DNA of 64,000 bases from an uncultured Bacteroidales bacterium (GTDB lineage: Bacteria; Bacteroidota; Bacteroidia; Bacteroidales; P3): positions 1-64,000 of the forward strand of contig CAJTPR010000010.1 in the NCBI GenBank assembly GCA_910578275.1. Direction: 5' to 3'. Position 1 is the stretch's first letter. Each line of letters opens with the position of its first letter. The notes below the pieces were generated by a model. The model searched no databases. It had not been told where the DNA came from and saw only the letters and a list, made by a program, of their open reading frames with translations. Position numbers and translations under genes: made by a program. Below are positions 36,710 to 47,071 of the stretch, piece by piece.

Positions 36710-38017
36710 TTAATCGTACTTGGGCTTCACGAACCAGGTCTCGACCGAAGAGAAACTTACGCCGATACGCAGGTAATCTTCCTTTATCTGTCCGAGGTTC
36801 AACGAACCCGTGCGGCCATATTGCAGCCCCACGTTGATGAGCGAGCGCGACTTGCGCACCGGTATGCCCACGCCCAGGCTTACGCCGAACGCCTGCAAAC
36901 GATGCCCGTCGTAAGAGATGCATTGCTGCTCGTAGAAACCGCCTATCCTATAAGCGACCCGGCGAGCCTTGGAGGCGGCCTGCGGATCGTTCTTCAGCTC
37001 CGCCCCGACATTCACCGAAAACGCATTTTCCAGATAGTCGTATTTTTTCCCGTAGTCCTCGAACTCCTTCCACCATGTATAGGAGAAGTCCGCGCCTACG
37101 ACGAACTGGCCGCGCTGTTCGTAGGAAATGCCCGCCCGGATCACGGACGGAAGCACGACCTTGCCTTTCCGGGCGGCGGAAGGCAGGAAGGCCGTGTCGC
37201 TGACGGAGGAAAACACGCCTTGTGCCATCGTCGTACGCTTGCCGTACAACAACGTGGACAAACTGTATGAAGCCCCGACGGTCAGGTAGCGATCACGGAA
37301 GAGCCTTGCCGCATAGGTGATTCCGAAATCGGCGGCGAAACCGTTGAGCTTGGTCTCGGTAAAAAAATCCGCCTTGCCCGCATGGGTGGCCAGGCTGTCG
37401 TCCAAGTAGGAAAGCGTGGCGTTCTTGGACAACTTTCCGAACACATAGCTCAAGTTCACGCCTACCGAGACCGGCCCCCAGCCCAAGGAATGCCCCCAAC
37501 CGGCCTTCGACAAGCCGCCGCTGCCCTTGTGCAGCAACTGGGTCACCCCTACGTGCGGAACCGAGTCGGAAAAGTACGAGGAACGATAGTTCATGTCGGT
37601 GACGGGCAACAAATAAACGGCCATCTTGTAGCACTTGCATACGGGGAAATAGAATTCAAGGTTGCTCAAACCGCCCGCCGTGCTTTGGTTGGAAACCTTT
37701 CCGTCCGGCAAATCCTGCTTCAACTGGTTCATTCCCAAATTAAAACCGATATCGAAGCGGACACTGAGCGTATCCACCCCGGTCCGATAGGTGGCGGGAT
37801 TGAACGGATTCATGTCTCCTGGAGCCGACAGCCCCACGGCGATGCCCCCCATCGACATGTTGCGCACATTGAGGTAAGGCTGCATATGCCCCGCGCCGAA
37901 AGCGGAATAGGGTGAAAGCATGCCGGCTTGCGCATGCAAAGACATTGGCAGCCCCGAAAAAGACGACAAGGCGAGGAAAAGGACGCCTTTCAGGATGCTT
38001 GCCTTGTTAACTGCCAT
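36710..38017 (-). CDS. Outer-membrane beta-barrel protein
   Basis: 435 residues. Signal peptide about 1-30, ending SLHAQ. The mature start GMLSPYSAFGAGHMQPYLNVRNMSMGGI with NPATY resembles OmpP1/FadL-type and PorV-like Bacteroidota barrels: a small-residue rich N-terminus and then about 14 amphipathic strands. Aromatic C-terminal region FSSVETWFVKPKYD. The start overlaps the end of coaX by 11 bp. Substrate unknown. Confidence 0.8.
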   Translation of the reverse strand: MAVNKASILKGVLFLALSSFSGLPMSLHAQAGMLSPYSAFGAGHMQPYLNVRNMSMGGIAVGLSAPGDMNPFNPATYRTGVDTLSVRFDIGFNLGMNQLKQDLPDGKVSNQSTAGGLSNLEFYFPVCKCYKMAVYLLPVTDMNYRSSYFSDSVPHVGVTQLLHKGSGGLSKAGWGHSLGWGPVSVGVNLSYVFGKLSKNATLSYLDDSLATHAGKADFFTETKLNGFAADFGITYAARLFRDRYLTVGASYSLSTLLYGKRTTMAQGVFSSVSDTAFLPSAARKGKVVLPSVIRAGISYEQRGQFVVGADFSYTWWKEFEDYGKKYDYLENAFSVNVGAELKNDPQAASKARRVAYRIGGFYEQQCISYDGHRLQAFGVSLGVGIPVRKSRSLINVGLQYGRTGSLNLGQIKEDYLRIGVSFSSVETWFVKPKYD

Positions 38018-38750
38018 TCAAATCCAATATTTCGTTCAAGCCCCTCAGGACCAGATTTTGGTGGGCAAATATCCGATAATTCAAGGACTTTTCAAAATAA
38101 GCGGCATTGCCTCCGGTCAACACGATCTTCAGGTCGGGGAACCGTTTCCGGTATCGTTCCGCATAGCCTTGTACCTCGTAGCGAAGTCCGTCCAAGGCAC
38201 CGCTATAAAGAGCTGTCTGCGTGTTATCTATACATTCCGTATCCCGGTCTTGGCGAATATCCACCATCGGAAGCGCCTCGGTGAAGCGGTGCATGGCCCG
38301 AAGGCGCATGTTCAGTCCCGGGGAAATGGCCCCGCCGAGGAAACAGGCGTTCGCGTCCACCACGTTGTAGGTGACGCACGAGCCGAACACGATGCAAAGC
38401 ACGTTCTCGCCCGGATAGAGGGATGCGACCGCCGAAGCGACCGCGATCCGGTCCCGCCCCAAGGTTTCGGGATTCTTGTACCGCAGGCTCACGGGAATCT
38501 TCAAGTCGGGCCTGTACGACTGCCAGTCGATGAAATACGGGAAACGGGCCAGCGACTTGGCAAGGAAGACCGGTTCTCGCGCCACCGTGCACACGATGGC
38601 CGCCTCCAGGCAAGGATATTCCTTGCGCACCAGTTCTATGTCGGGCAACGTGACCGCCTCGTACCATTTGGTATGGACGAGCCGCTTTCCGTCGAACACG
38701 CCCAGTTTGGTCAACGTGTTTCCTATGTCTATGACTAACTTGTGCCGCAT
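38007..38750 (-). CDS. coaX: Type III pantothenate kinase
   Basis: 247 residues, the first enzyme of CoA synthesis. The ATP-binding IDIGNTLTK is at 7-15, the catalytic aspartate motif is LGRDR (about 103), and GGAISPGLNMR and LTGGNAAYF follow. One motif is odd: where most family members have DxGT, this one reads VFGSCVTYN, so the usual Asp and Thr are replaced. That Asp position is linked to monovalent-cation binding in type III kinases. It overlaps the downstream barrel gene and lies 3 bp after dnaG. Confidence 0.9.
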   Translation of the reverse strand: MRHKLVIDIGNTLTKLGVFDGKRLVHTKWYEAVTLPDIELVRKEYPCLEAAIVCTVAREPVFLAKSLARFPYFIDWQSYRPDLKIPVSLRYKNPETLGRDRIAVASAVASLYPGENVLCIVFGSCVTYNVVDANACFLGGAISPGLNMRLRAMHRFTEALPMVDIRQDRDTECIDNTQTALYSGALDGLRYEVQGYAERYRKRFPDLKIVLTGGNAAYFEKSLNYRIFAHQNLVLRGLNEILDLNGS

Positions 38751-38753
38751 AAC

Positions 38754-40736
38754 TTAGCAGATCACCCTGTGAAGCATGCATGAAAGCTTGCTTTTGAGGA
38801 TATCCAATTGTTTTTTTCGCCCGATCCACTCCATCAGGCGGTTCTCATCCTTTTCCTCCTTTATCTTTTCCGCGATCTCCCCGATCATGTCGTTCACCGT
38901 CTTGAGCTTGAAGTTCAACACGGCCTTGCTTACGGCCGAGTTCAATACGGCCCCATGATTCTGCACGGTACGGACAACTATGTTCCGGCATTCCCACACC
39001 TTGCTGATTTCAAAACGATTGGAAGCCAAGTCGGCCACCAATCCCCGCAATTCGGGGTCTTCGCTCAACAAGAGGCTTTCCACCGTCGGAATCTCTTCCC
39101 TTTCCAAATGCTCCGCAAAGATAGAGAAAAGCCGGTTGTGGACCGGATCGGCGAACGAAAGTTCATCTTGTTGCAATTCCATGACGATATAGGCGCACAC
39201 GCTAAGCAACTGCTTCTCCTGCCGTCCTTCCTCGTCCAAGTAGGTCTGTTCGGTGTTCGAACGGCCGAAATTCACCATCAGGCGCAACAATTCGCGTTCC
39301 AACGTGTCCTGCCATACTTTCGCTTCGGATTCGTGGAGTTCCTCCTCGCTCTTCGCTGGCGCCGGAACCTCGGCCAGGGGCGGTTGTCCGGCCGCCTCCT
39401 TGCCCATGCGCTTCTGGAAATCGGCGCGGAACATCCGGTTGAGCTTGTGATGCAGGTCGTCTTCCGCGATACCGAGCATCCGGGCGCATTCCTGGATGTA
39501 TACGGCGCGTTTTATCTCATCGGGAATCACCGAAATGCTGGTGAGGATATTGTCGATGAGTCCGGCCCGCCGGATCGGATCGTTTCCCGCCTCGTCCAGA
39601 AGCAGACGGGTCTTGAACGTGATGAAATCGGCCGCGTTATCTTCCAGGTATTTCAATATTTCCTCGGTGGAATGCGCCTTGGCGAAGTCGTCCGGATCCT
39701 GCCCGTCGGGCAACAGCACCACGCGTACGTTCATGTCCTTGGCCAGCACCATGTCGATGCCGCGCAAGGAGGCCTTGATTCCGGCCGGGTCGCCGTCGTA
39801 AAGCAACGTGAGGTTCTTGGTGAAATGCGAGATGAGCCTTATCTGGTCTTCGGTAAGCGAGGTGCCCGACGAGGAAACCACGTTGGTGATGCCCGCCTGG
39901 TGCATGGAAATCACATCGGCATAGCCCTCCACCATATAGGCCATGTCCTTGGCCACGATTTCCCGCTTGGCGAACGGGATGGCATACAAGACATTGCTTT
40001 TGTGGTAGATGTCGGATTCGGGCGAATTGACGTACTTGGCCTTCGTCTTGTCGTTGACCAGGATCCGTCCGCCGAAACCCAGCACACGCCCCGAAAGGCT
40101 GTGGATCGGGAAAATGACGCGACCCCGGAAACGATCGTACATCTTGCCCGTGTCTTCCTTTTCTATGGTAAGGCCGCTTTGTACGAGATATTTCTTTTCA
40201 TAGCCGCCCTTGAGCGCCTCCTGCGTGAACGAATCCCAACCTTGGCCGCCGTAACCCAATTGGAACTGCCTGATGATGGCGTCGGAAAACCGTCTTTCCC
40301 GGAAATACGAAAGTCCGACATCTCGTCCCTCCTCGCTTTCCCAGAGGTTCTTCACGAAATATCCGGCGGCATGCGCCGTAACCTGATACAGCGATTCCTT
40401 GTCGTTGGCCGCCTTGACCTGTTCGGGCGTGAGTTCCTGTTCCTCGATCTCGATATTGTACTTCCGCGCCAGGTATCGGAGCGCCTCCACGTAGTCGAAA
40501 TGCTCGTGTTCCATGAGGAAGCTCACCGAATCCCCGCCCTTCCCGCAGCCGAAACACTTGAAAATGCCCTTGGCGGGCGAAACGATGAACGAAGGCGTCT
40601 TTTCCTGATGAAACGGGCACAAGCCGAGATAATTCGCGCCCCGCTTCTTGAGCGAAACGAATTCCCCCACCACTTCGTCTATGCGGGCGGCCTCCACGAT
40701 GGCTCGTTTGGTATCTTCAGGTATCCTATACGCCAT
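38754..40736 (-). CDS. dnaG: DNA primase
   Basis: 660 residues from the ATG at 40736; the open frame extends 61 codons upstream but those residues lack primase likeness. CHC2 zinc finger C40, H43, C61, C64 (GLCPFHQEKTPSF, CFGCGKGGD). The RNA-polymerase core has VEGYADVI and YDGDPAGIKA (TOPRIM), and HSLSGRVLGFGGR. The C-terminal DnaB-binding region is about 150 residues. A perfect -7 element TACCTTTG ends only 7 bases before the ATG, which implies a transcript with virtually no leader. It heads the dnaG-coaX-barrel-TPR-lptC unit. Confidence 0.95.
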   Translation of the reverse strand: MAYRIPEDTKRAIVEAARIDEVVGEFVSLKKRGANYLGLCPFHQEKTPSFIVSPAKGIFKCFGCGKGGDSVSFLMEHEHFDYVEALRYLARKYNIEIEEQELTPEQVKAANDKESLYQVTAHAAGYFVKNLWESEEGRDVGLSYFRERRFSDAIIRQFQLGYGGQGWDSFTQEALKGGYEKKYLVQSGLTIEKEDTGKMYDRFRGRVIFPIHSLSGRVLGFGGRILVNDKTKAKYVNSPESDIYHKSNVLYAIPFAKREIVAKDMAYMVEGYADVISMHQAGITNVVSSSGTSLTEDQIRLISHFTKNLTLLYDGDPAGIKASLRGIDMVLAKDMNVRVVLLPDGQDPDDFAKAHSTEEILKYLEDNAADFITFKTRLLLDEAGNDPIRRAGLIDNILTSISVIPDEIKRAVYIQECARMLGIAEDDLHHKLNRMFRADFQKRMGKEAAGQPPLAEVPAPAKSEEELHESEAKVWQDTLERELLRLMVNFGRSNTEQTYLDEEGRQEKQLLSVCAYIVMELQQDELSFADPVHNRLFSIFAEHLEREEIPTVESLLLSEDPELRGLVADLASNRFEISKVWECRNIVVRTVQNHGAVLNSAVSKAVLNFKLKTVNDMIGEIAEKIKEEKDENRLMEWIGRKKQLDILKSKLSCMLHRVIC

Positions 40737-40743
40737 AAGGGAG

Positions 40744-40751
40744 CAAAGGTA
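40744..40751 (-). promoter_or_regulatory. Candidate -7 element (TACCTTTG) directly before dnaG
   Basis: Exact TAnnTTTG on the minus strand, with 7 bases between it and the dnaG ATG. If used with the normal start distance, transcription begins at or within a few bases of the ATG. Confidence 0.6.
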
Positions 40752-40810
40752 CGGTTTTTGACACATTTCCACCGAGCCTATTTTGCAACCGACTTGCAAG
40801 CGAAGCCCGC

Positions 40811-40818
40811 TACTTTTG
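40811..40818 (+). promoter_or_regulatory. Candidate -7 element (TACTTTTG) for the P-type ATPase gene
   Basis: Exact TAnnTTTG, 25 bp before the ATPase ATG, in the divergent gap with dnaG. The -33 region is not well matched. Confidence 0.5.
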
Positions 40819-40843
40819 TGTTCATGGTCAAAAGGAAGCAGCC

Positions 40844-42700
<1,857 letters not shown>

Positions 42701-42746
42701 ATCCTTTTTTCACCCCCTGTCTTTATCTTTTAACAATTTTTAACAC

Positions 42747-42773
42747 ATAAAGCCGTTCGCCGAATGGCTTTAT
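42747..42773. other. Inverted repeat with 12-bp stem
   Basis: ATAAAGCCGTTC (42747-42758), a 3-base loop and GAATGGCTTTAT (42762-42773), with one G-T pair. There is no T-run after it on either strand, so it is not an obvious terminator. It lies just before the -7 element at 42777. Confidence 0.7.
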
Positions 42774-42776
42774 GCC

Positions 42777-42784
42777 TATATTTG
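42777..42784 (+). promoter_or_regulatory. Candidate -7 element (TATATTTG) upstream of the repeat array
   Basis: Exact TAnnTTTG. I find no other exact match between here and the moxR ATG. If this is the moxR/bat promoter, the leader is about 400 nt and includes the whole repeat array. No clear -33 element. Confidence 0.4.
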
Positions 42785-42846
42785 CCCCGCCAGCCGACAA
42801 CCGGACCTTGGTCGCGCGACGGCTTCACGCCTATGTTTTCGCCGCG

Positions 42847-43172
42847 CCCGGCTTGGATCGAACGGTGGCTTCCGCCGACCTTTGACCCGCCTCGGCATAG
42901 CCCGAACCAATTCGGTCTCTGCACCCGGCTTGGATTAAACGGTGGCTTCCGCCGACCTTTAACCCGCCTCGGCATAGCCCGAACCAATTCGGTCTCTGCG
43001 CTCGGCTTAGATTAAACGGTGGCTTCCGCCGACCTTTGACCCGCCTCGGCAGAGCCCGAATTGATTCGGTCTCTGCGCTCGGCTTAGATTAAACGGTGGC
43101 TTCCGCCGACCTTTAACCCGCCTCGGCAGAGCCCGAATCAATTCGGTCTCTGCGCTCGGCTTAGATTAAACG
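42847..43172. repeat. 77-bp tandem repeat, four copies plus a partial
   Basis: The landmark GGTGGCTTCCGCC starts at 42864, 42941, 43018 and 43095, an exact 77-bp period; a fifth copy is cut at 43172. Each unit has two inverted repeats. One is GGTGGC/GCCGACC. The other is longer, with CCGAA/TTCGG flanked by GCAGAG/CTCTGC; it is 43049-43076 in copy 3 and 43126-43153 in copy 4. In copies 1 and 2 the outer arm reads GCATAG and has one mismatch. Because 77 is not a multiple of three the array cannot be a protein repeat. Confidence 0.95.
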
Positions 43173-43192
43173 TTCATCTAAAAACGCATATC

Positions 43193-44188
43193 ATGGATCA
43201 ACCTGTCGACATCCGAGAAATCAACGAAAAAATCCAGCAGGCAAGCGCCTTCGTGGACTTGCTTTCCATGGAAATGAAGAAAAACATCGTGGGGCAGAAA
43301 GACATGGTGGAACGGCTTCTGATCGGCCTTCTGGCCAACGGCCACGTCCTGCTCGAAGGCGTGCCGGGACTGGCCAAGACCCTTGCCATCAAGACCCTCG
43401 CCACCGCCGTGGATGCGGACTTCAGCCGCATCCAGTTCACACCCGACCTGTTGCCTGCCGACCTCATCGGCACGCAGATCTACAGCCAGAAAGACGAAAA
43501 CTTCGTCACGCGCAAAGGTCCCGTCTTCGCCAACTTCGTGCTGGCCGACGAGATAAACCGCGCCCCGGCCAAGGTGCAGAGCGCGTTGCTGGAGGCCATG
43601 CAGGAACGTCAGGTGACCATCGGAGAAGAAACCTACAAGATGAAAGATCCGTTTCTGGTATTGGCCACGCAGAACCCGATAGAACAAGAAGGAACCTATC
43701 CCCTGCCCGAGGCGCAGGTCGACCGTTTCATGCTGAAACTGGTGGTAGGATACCCCAAGAAGGAAGAAGAAAAGCTCATCATCCGGCAGAACATCACCAA
43801 CCAATACCCCTCCATCAACAAGGTGGTAGGCATCGAAGACCTCGTCAAGGCGCGCGAACTTACGCGTGAAGTCTACGTGGACGAGAAAATCGAGAACTAC
43901 ATCACCGACATCGTGTTCGCCACCCGTTTCCCCGAACAATACAAACTGGAAAAATACCGCAGCATGATCTCGTTCGGAGCCTCGCCCCGGGCCAGCATCA
44001 ATCTCGCGTTGGCCGCCAAGGCCTACGCCTTCATCAAACGACGCGGCTACGTGATTCCCGAGGACATACGCGCCGTATGCTTCGACGTGATGCGGCACCG
44101 TATCGGGCTCAGCTACGAGGCCGAAGCCGAAAACGTCACGACCGAGAACATCCTCAATGAAATACTCAATACGGTAGAAGTACCCTGA
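43193..44188 (+). CDS. moxR: MoxR-family AAA+ ATPase (bat operon)
   Basis: 331 residues. Walker A GVPGLAKT at 56-63, Walker B region FVLADEINRAP, sensor segment LATQNPIEQEGTYPLPEAQVDRFML. MoxR ATPases act with VWA proteins as chaperones that activate or assemble complexes; here the partner genes are DUF58 and BatA/B directly downstream. Start ATG 43193, only 20 bp after the repeat array ends. First gene of a seven-gene + strand operon. Confidence 0.95.
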   Translation: MDQPVDIREINEKIQQASAFVDLLSMEMKKNIVGQKDMVERLLIGLLANGHVLLEGVPGLAKTLAIKTLATAVDADFSRIQFTPDLLPADLIGTQIYSQKDENFVTRKGPVFANFVLADEINRAPAKVQSALLEAMQERQVTIGEETYKMKDPFLVLATQNPIEQEGTYPLPEAQVDRFMLKLVVGYPKKEEEKLIIRQNITNQYPSINKVVGIEDLVKARELTREVYVDEKIENYITDIVFATRFPEQYKLEKYRSMISFGASPRASINLALAAKAYAFIKRRGYVIPEDIRAVCFDVMRHRIGLSYEAEAENVTTENILNEILNTVEVP

Positions 44189-44217
44189 TCGGTCGAACAT
44201 CAAAAAACATCTGAACG

Positions 44218-45078
44218 ATGGAAACGTCCGAGTTATTAAGGAAAGTACGGAAAATCGAGATCAAGACGAAAGCCTTGTCGCGGCAGATATTTTCCGGCCA
44301 GTATCATAGCGCGTTCAAGGGACGCGGGATGGCTTTCAGCGAAGTGAGGGAATACCAGTACGGAGACGATATCCGTTTTATCGACTGGAACGTCACCGCA
44401 CGCTTCCACAAACCTTACGTGAAGGTTTTCGAGGAAGAACGGGAACTTACCGTGATGCTGCTCATCGACGTGAGCGCGTCGGGTCTTTTCGGCAGCGCGG
44501 CGCAAAAACGTGAAACCATCTGCGAAATCGCCGCGATACTGGCTTTCTCGGCCGCACAGAACAACGACAAGGTGGGCGCCGTCTTCTTCAGTTCGGAAGT
44601 CGAGAAATACATTCCGCCCCAAAAAGGCCGGACGCACCTGCTGCGCATCATCCGAGAAATGCTCGACTTCGAACCGGTCCATGCCGGAACGGACATCAGC
44701 GCGGCCTTGCGCTTCCTGCGCAACGTCCAGAAACGCAAGAGCACCGCATTCCTGCTTTCCGACTTCATGGATTCACACTACGAGGAGGCCGTCAAGATCG
44801 CCTGCAAGGCGCACGAACTCATCGCCATCCACGTCTTCGACCCCTTGGAAAAGACCCTGCCCGACTGGGGATTGTTGCGCATAAGGGACAACGAAAGCGG
44901 CAAAAGCTTCATGATCGACAGTTCCGCGTCCGGAAACCGGAAAGCCTTCGAGGAATATCGCAAGGATGAAGATCGTCGCCGGAACGCGATCATGGCCAAG
45001 TACGGCATCACGCACGTTTCGCTGTGCACGGGCGAAGACTACGTGAAGCCCCTCATCAACATGTTCAGCAAGTTATGA
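44218..45078 (+). CDS. DUF58 domain protein
   Basis: 286 residues. The signature RGMAFSEVREYQYGDDIRFIDWNVTARF (about 37-64) defines DUF58, followed by a VWA-like half (VMLLIDVSASGLFG with DVSAS MIDAS-like residues at about 83-87). It is the normal second gene in MoxR-bat clusters and presumably a MoxR substrate or partner. Cytoplasmic; no signal or membrane helix. Its TGA overlaps the next ATG (ATGA). Confidence 0.92.
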   Translation: METSELLRKVRKIEIKTKALSRQIFSGQYHSAFKGRGMAFSEVREYQYGDDIRFIDWNVTARFHKPYVKVFEEERELTVMLLIDVSASGLFGSAAQKRETICEIAAILAFSAAQNNDKVGAVFFSSEVEKYIPPQKGRTHLLRIIREMLDFEPVHAGTDISAALRFLRNVQKRKSTAFLLSDFMDSHYEEAVKIACKAHELIAIHVFDPLEKTLPDWGLLRIRDNESGKSFMIDSSASGNRKAFEEYRKDEDRRRNAIMAKYGITHVSLCTGEDYVKPLINMFSKL

Positions 45079-46076
45079 AAGCAATACACAAGAAAATAAC
45101 GCTTTTCGTCGTATGCCTGACGGGGTTCGCCTCGCCTTTCTTCGCTCGCGGGCAGGAGACGGTGCAGGCATGGGCGAGATTCGACACTTCCGGCTGGATC
45201 GGCGACGCGCTCGAACTGAAACTGGTTTGTCGCAGCGACGCGCCCGACAAGGTGAACTTTCCCGTATTGCAGGAACAAATTTCCGAAGACCTGCCATTGC
45301 TCCCCGAAGACAGCCTGCGCACCGAGACCGTCACCGATGCCGCATCGGGACTTTTCACCCGCACGGTTTCCTATCGTTTTTCGGCCTACAAGGAAGGCAG
45401 GTTCGCCATGCCCGCCTTCCGGTTCGAGTTCGTACGCGATGACAGCCTCCGTGTCATTTCCACCGACACGGGAAGCGTGCGGTTCTTCGCCCCCGTGGTG
45501 GATACGCTGCAACCCATCCAAGGCATACGTGCCACGTTCGAGGTAAGCCGCAAGGAATTGTTCAAAGAATATCTCGACCGGTACGGCTACTGGATATGGA
45601 TCCTGCCGGGCACGGCGGCATTGCTCCTGGCCGGCCTCTACCTGTGGAAAAGATACAAGCAGGGGAAACCGGTTTTCGCGCCTCAGAGACCTCCCGTGCC
45701 CCCCATCGACCAAGCCATCGGAAACCTACGGAAGCTGCAGGAGAAACGACTTTGGCAGCAAGGCCAGGTCAAGGAATACTATACGGAACTGACGGACATA
45801 CTGCGCCTGTACCTGGCCGAAGGCATGAAAATCGCAGCCGTCGAGATGACCAACGAAGAACTTTCGGAAGCGTTGAAGGAACATTTGCACGGCACACCGG
45901 AACATCTCCGGGCCCTGCTCTCCGTCCTGGACCGTTCGGTGCTGGTGAAATTCGCCAAAGTACGGCCGCAGCCCGACGAGCATGAAGACAGCCTGAAAAA
46001 AGTAGCCGCATTCCTCGAATACAGGAAATCGTCGGAAACCGAAAAGGCGCACGTTCCCTCCGAAGAACAAAAATAG
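45075..46076 (+). CDS. Bat-operon membrane protein (DUF4381/BatD-like)
   Basis: 333 residues from the ATG at 45075, which overlaps the DUF58 stop. Signal peptide about 1-26 (FVVCLTGFASPFFARGQ), a beta-rich periplasmic domain (about 30-165), one transmembrane helix (WIWILPGTAALLLAGLYLW at about 175-193), and a cytoplasmic helical tail with a segment like BatD C-termini (LTDILRLYLAEGM, MTNEELSEALKEHL). It is the usual third gene between DUF58 and batA in Bacteroidota. Function unknown. Confidence 0.82.
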   Translation: MKAIHKKITLFVVCLTGFASPFFARGQETVQAWARFDTSGWIGDALELKLVCRSDAPDKVNFPVLQEQISEDLPLLPEDSLRTETVTDAASGLFTRTVSYRFSAYKEGRFAMPAFRFEFVRDDSLRVISTDTGSVRFFAPVVDTLQPIQGIRATFEVSRKELFKEYLDRYGYWIWILPGTAALLLAGLYLWKRYKQGKPVFAPQRPPVPPIDQAIGNLRKLQEKRLWQQGQVKEYYTELTDILRLYLAEGMKIAAVEMTNEELSEALKEHLHGTPEHLRALLSVLDRSVLVKFAKVRPQPDEHEDSLKKVAAFLEYRKSSETEKAHVPSEEQK

Positions 46077-46078
46077 CC

Positions 46079-47071
46079 ATGGAAAATCTCGTTTTCGCAT
46101 ATCCGTTCGTCCTATGGGGGCTCCTGCTGCTTCCTCTGGCAGGCTGGTGGCTGTTCGCCCGCGACAAGAAGACCCGTCCCGAACTCCACTACGCCGATTC
46201 GGGCTTCGTTCCCGTCTTGAAAAAAAGCCTCCGTCAACGACTTTATCCTTTGCTGCACGTCTGCCGGCTGCTCGCCTTGGCCCTGATGATCGTGGCACTG
46301 GCCCGGCCGCAAGCCAAAAGCAAGAGCAGCAGCAAAAACATAGAAGGGGTGGACATCGTCATGGCGATGGACATCTCCGGCAGCATGCTCGCAGAGGATT
46401 TCTCTCCCAATCGCCTGGAAGCCTCCAAACAATTGGCCGAGGACTTTATCCGCGCCCGTGAAAACGACCGTATCGCCATAGTGGCTTTCAGCGGAGAGGC
46501 CTATACCCAGTGTCCGCTCACCATCGACCACGGCATCCTTGAAAACCGGATCAAGCAACTCAAAAGCGGCCTTATCCCCGACGGAACGGCACTTGGCGAC
46601 GGATTGGCGGTAAGCATCAACCGTATACGGCAAAGCAAGGCCAAGAGCAAGGTCATCATCCTGCTTACCGACGGTGTGAACAACGCCGGTTCGATCGACC
46701 CGCTGACCGCGTCCGACCTGGCCAAGACCTACGGCATACGCGTCTATACGATCGGGGTCGGCACCAAAGGCCTCGCGCCTTATCCCTACCGTACGCCATT
46801 CGGCATACAATACCAGAACGTGAAAGTGGAAATAGACGAAAACCTGCTTTCAGGCATCGCCCAGGAAACGGGCGGGACTTATTTTCGCGCCACATCCAAA
46901 AACAAGCTCAAGGAAATATTCGACGAGATAGACAAGCTGGAAAAGACCGAAATCGAGGTACTCTCGTACGAACATCGTTCCGAGGAATACAAGCCGTTCC
47001 TTCTGGCCGCGTTGCTGTTGCTGCTCATCGAACTGGCGGGCCGTTTGTTCATCTTTAAAACCATGCCGTGA
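46079..47071 (+). CDS. batA: Aerotolerance protein BatA
   Basis: 330 residues. An N-terminal membrane region (two helices, about 10-24 and 59-77) precedes a VWA domain with MIDAS DISGS at 98-102, then a C-terminal helix (LLAALLLLLIELAGRLF). Other VWA landmarks: VAFSGEAYTQCPLT and GTALGDGL, ILLTDGVNNAG. Bat proteins were named for aerotolerance in Bacteroides fragilis. The stop overlaps the next start (TGATG). Confidence 0.93.
   Translation: MENLVFAYPFVLWGLLLLPLAGWWLFARDKKTRPELHYADSGFVPVLKKSLRQRLYPLLHVCRLLALALMIVALARPQAKSKSSSKNIEGVDIVMAMDISGSMLAEDFSPNRLEASKQLAEDFIRARENDRIAIVAFSGEAYTQCPLTIDHGILENRIKQLKSGLIPDGTALGDGLAVSINRIRQSKAKSKVIILLTDGVNNAGSIDPLTASDLAKTYGIRVYTIGVGTKGLAPYPYRTPFGIQYQNVKVEIDENLLSGIAQETGGTYFRATSKNKLKEIFDEIDKLEKTEIEVLSYEHRSEEYKPFLLAALLLLLIELAGRLFIFKTMP

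Larger units (their letters stand above)
42701..42846. other. Intergenic region after the ATPase gene
   Basis: Contains a 12-bp hairpin (42747-42773), a -7 element (42777-42784) and GC-rich sequence that loosely resembles a degenerate copy of the 77-bp unit that follows. No gene. Confidence 0.5.

Noticed and set aside
42730..43015. Open frames across the 77-bp repeats that look like a repetitive protein
   Set aside because: 77 is not a multiple of three, so the frame shifts in each copy and no consistent protein repeat is possible.
42847..43172. CRISPR array
   Set aside because: The copies are contiguous with no unique spacers, and there are no cas genes.
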